In this document: one piece after another, positions 62,612 through 64,000 of the stretch
Position numbering within the stretch: position 1 is the first letter of the stretch
Layout of the letters: every line of letters begins with the position of its first letter
Source: Erysipelotrichaceae bacterium
GTDB lineage: Bacteria; Bacillota_I; Bacilli_A; ML615J-28; CAG-313
Assembly (NCBI GenBank): GCA_015059015.1
Contig: SVBG01000001.1
Span: 346,510-410,509 of the forward strand
Direction: 5' to 3'
Length of the DNA stretch: 64,000 nucleotides
Program-made: the position numbers and the translations under genes
The notes under the pieces: generated by a model
What the model saw: the letters and a program-made list of their open reading frames with translations, nothing else
The model's database searches: none
Told to the model about the DNA's origin: nothing

Positions 62612-63202
62612 TTATTTATACATTTTAGAATATTTAAGAAATGTACCATGTGTCATATTAAGCATTTTAGTAGCATTGACATTAGTAATTTCCTTATTAT
62701 GAAACATGCGTACAACTTTTTCAAAGTTATCAGGTAGTTTATATTTAGGGCGTCCCATATGTACACCATTTGCTTTAGCAAGTTTTATTCCTTCAGCTTG
62801 TCGCTTTCTAATATTCTCTCTTCCATTTTGTGCCACAAAACTTAAAACTTGTAGCACAATGTCAGATATAAATTTGCCAACGAGATTCTTACCTTCAACC
62901 CTTGTATCAAGAAGTGGAAAGTCAATAACAAAGATATCGACATCAATAACCTTTGTTATATCTTGCAATTCATTAATAATCATATCATAATTACGACCTA
63001 GCCTATCAATACTTTTTATGATAAGTAGATCACCTTGTTTTAGTTTGGACTTAAGTATTTTATAACTAGTTCTATCAAAGTCCTTACCACTTTGCTTATC
63101 AATAAATATAACATCATCAGTTAAACCTAATTTATACATTTCTTCCATTTGCCTTGCGATATTTTGTGTTTGTGTAGATACTCTTACATAACCATATTTC
63201 AT
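62612..63202 (-). CDS. serine recombinase (resolvase/invertase)
   Basis: This 196-residue small serine recombinase has the catalytic Ser in YGYVRVSTQTQNIARQ at residue 9. It also has IDKQSGKDFDRTSY, KSIDRLGRNYDMIINEL with the active-site Arg pair, and the hinge GRENIRKRQAEGIKLAKANG. The C-terminal helix-turn-helix ends KMLNMTHGTFLKYSKMY. It resembles Pin/TnpR-type enzymes that resolve or invert DNA between short sites. The ribosome site is AGGAGG on the minus strand. Its target site is not evident. Confidence 0.94.
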   Translation of the reverse strand: MKYGYVRVSTQTQNIARQMEEMYKLGLTDDVIFIDKQSGKDFDRTSYKILKSKLKQGDLLIIKSIDRLGRNYDMIINELQDITKVIDVDIFVIDFPLLDTRVEGKNLVGKFISDIVLQVLSFVAQNGRENIRKRQAEGIKLAKANGVHMGRPKYKLPDNFEKVVRMFHNKEITNVNATKMLNMTHGTFLKYSKMYK

Positions 63203-63257
63203 AACTAACCTCCTCGTATAAGAACATTATAACAAAATGTCCCTTTATTTGTTTTGT

Positions 63258-63287
63258 TTAAAAAAGCCACCCATTCCTGGATGACTT
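63258..63287 (-). terminator. minus-strand hairpin with T-run upstream of the recombinase gene
   Basis: On the minus strand AAGTCATCC pairs with GGGTGGCTT (three wobbles), followed by TTTTTT. It lies just upstream of the recombinase promoter region (TATAAT at 63226-63231) and would insulate it from transcription entering from the right. Confidence 0.55.
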
Positions 63288-63294
63288 ATGTGCT

Positions 63295-63828
63295 ATGGTT
63301 TGTAAAGGTACACAATTAAAAACTAATTTGTGTCAAATTCAAGATTCAAAAATAATTTTCTATCATAATAGTGGTATAATGGATTATTATTATTATGACT
63401 TATCACATTATTGCAATGATCCTCTTTTAACTTATTTAAATACTGATGATTATAAAGAGTTATTAAGAGAAGTTGGAAAAACTGTAGATGTTGATTATAA
63501 TATAAGGAAAGTAACAAATAATAATCCAACATATGTAAGTGATGTACACAAATATCTAGGAGAAACAATTTCAACATATGAAGAATATTTAGAAGTTGTT
63601 ACAATACTTGATTTTAATAAAGATACTTACAATGAAGAGTTTTTTGAAAATAATAATATAATTATTTTTTATGATAGGCAAATATTAGATGTTCTAAGAA
63701 GTGAATCTATTATACGTATAATGTTTAATGATAAGTCATTTAGTGTTTATGCAAATTTTTTAATTTTAGAATTTGATAAAAGTGAACTTTCTATAGATGA
63801 TTATATTTTATCTTGGTATAAATCTTGA
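63295..63828 (+). CDS. hypothetical protein, uncertain start
   Basis: The open frame ends in TGA at 63826. The N-terminal part MVCKGTQLKTNLCQIQDS has no ribosome site, and a TATAAT at 63373-63378 lies inside the frame, so translation may begin at ATG 63379 (MDYYYYDLSHYCNDPLL). The remainder is acidic and aromatic, with no membrane segment or motif I know. It is possibly a 5'-truncated or recombined island gene. Confidence in coding is moderate. Confidence 0.45.
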   Translation: MVCKGTQLKTNLCQIQDSKIIFYHNSGIMDYYYYDLSHYCNDPLLTYLNTDDYKELLREVGKTVDVDYNIRKVTNNNPTYVSDVHKYLGETISTYEEYLEVVTILDFNKDTYNEEFFENNNIIIFYDRQILDVLRSESIIRIMFNDKSFSVYANFLILEFDKSELSIDDYILSWYKS

Positions 63829-63845
63829 TATTAATAATTGTAATA

Positions 63846-63874
63846 GAGTGATTATTAAAATATAATAATCACTC
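63846..63874 (+). terminator. perfect hairpin after the last ORF
   Basis: GAGTGATTATT pairs with AATAATCACTC. No T-run follows, so its termination activity is uncertain. Confidence 0.55.
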
Positions 63875-63906
63875 CAGATTGTTGACAAACTATGTTTGTA
63901 AAAAAG

Positions 63907-63943
63907 AAAAATTGAAATATCTAAAAAGGTATTTCAATTTTTT
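63907..63943 (+). terminator. intrinsic terminator
   Basis: AAATTGAAATA pairs with TATTTCAATTT, followed by TTT. Nothing else is supportable to the window end. Confidence 0.75.
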
Positions 63944-64000
63944 GTTTAAGATATTAAAAAAAGAAATAACAAGCATATTAAGCTATACTTGCCAATTTAT

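Noticed and set aside
62706..62990. Plus-strand ORF opposite the serine recombinase
   Set aside because: It is the antisense of a clear recombinase gene with an intact catalytic domain.

Overview
The window is a very AT-rich bacterial chromosome segment. It has the features of a low-GC Bacillota, most likely an uncultured gut-type member of the Bacilli (RF39-, Erysipelotrichales- or Acholeplasmatales-like). Support comes from AGGAGG ribosome sites, T-box leaders ahead of trpS and pheST, Spx, RelQ, and a Gram-positive-style cell-wall recycling operon. Trp is always TGG and TGA is a (rare) stop, so the code is the standard bacterial one rather than the Mycoplasma code. The species assignment is inference.

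Region 1-15.8 kb is a surface and sugar-uptake region. It holds a DUF5696-like protein (5' end cut by the window), two sugar ABC permeases, a YesL/DUF624 membrane protein, a secreted phosphodiester glycosidase, a NagZ-type hexosaminidase and NagB. These are followed by a 1014-residue surface protein with a CcpA/LacI-type operator-flanked promoter, a tandem-GNAT acetyltransferase and a modular solute-binding lipoprotein. Region 15.8-17.2 kb holds a structured leader RNA followed by a decayed IS605-type tnpB.

Region 17.3-23 kb is a MurNAc/peptidoglycan recycling operon: DUF624, namZ, mupG, anmK, murQ, alpha/beta hydrolase. Region 23-36.5 kb is mostly housekeeping: trpS (Trp T-box), a broken oppA-like gene, spx, a CYTH protein, relQ, an RluA-family pseudouridine synthase, an AlbA/ATPase regulator carrying a second copy of the tnpB-type leader RNA, clpP, a CotD-like small protein, and pheS-pheT (Phe T-box).

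Region 36.5-44 kb is a compact lipid-type cluster: an adenylation-ACP fusion, an MFS carrier, two PlsC-type acyltransferases, a second AMP-ligase, a free ACP and an LRAT-like NCEHF protein. Region 44.4-50.2 kb holds a nucleotide-kinase-like protein, a phosphodiesterase, ispH, efp and a second secreted phosphodiester glycosidase.

From 50.2 kb a five-gene tRNA array (Leu, Asp, Arg, Pro, Gly) opens an accessory island. The tail of tRNA-Gly (3' end, tandem terminators, antisense T-arm-like modules) recurs three more times up to 62.6 kb. Between the copies lie a lipoprotein, a DUF4275-like protein, a Fic protein with its own operator, a frameshifted trkH, trkA, a 37-residue membrane peptide, a shortened KdpD with KdpE, an AAA_14/DUF4143 ATPase and a serine recombinase.

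The strongest leads are: (1) the duplicated leader RNA with covarying stems and a Shine-Dalgarno-sequestering hairpin in front of two unrelated genes; (2) the lipid cluster in which ACP and LRAT genes overlap; (3) the repeated tRNA-Gly tails; (4) a shared Cys-containing C-terminal anchor on three surface proteins, with H-x-H...C-x-C-G repeats on three proteins.
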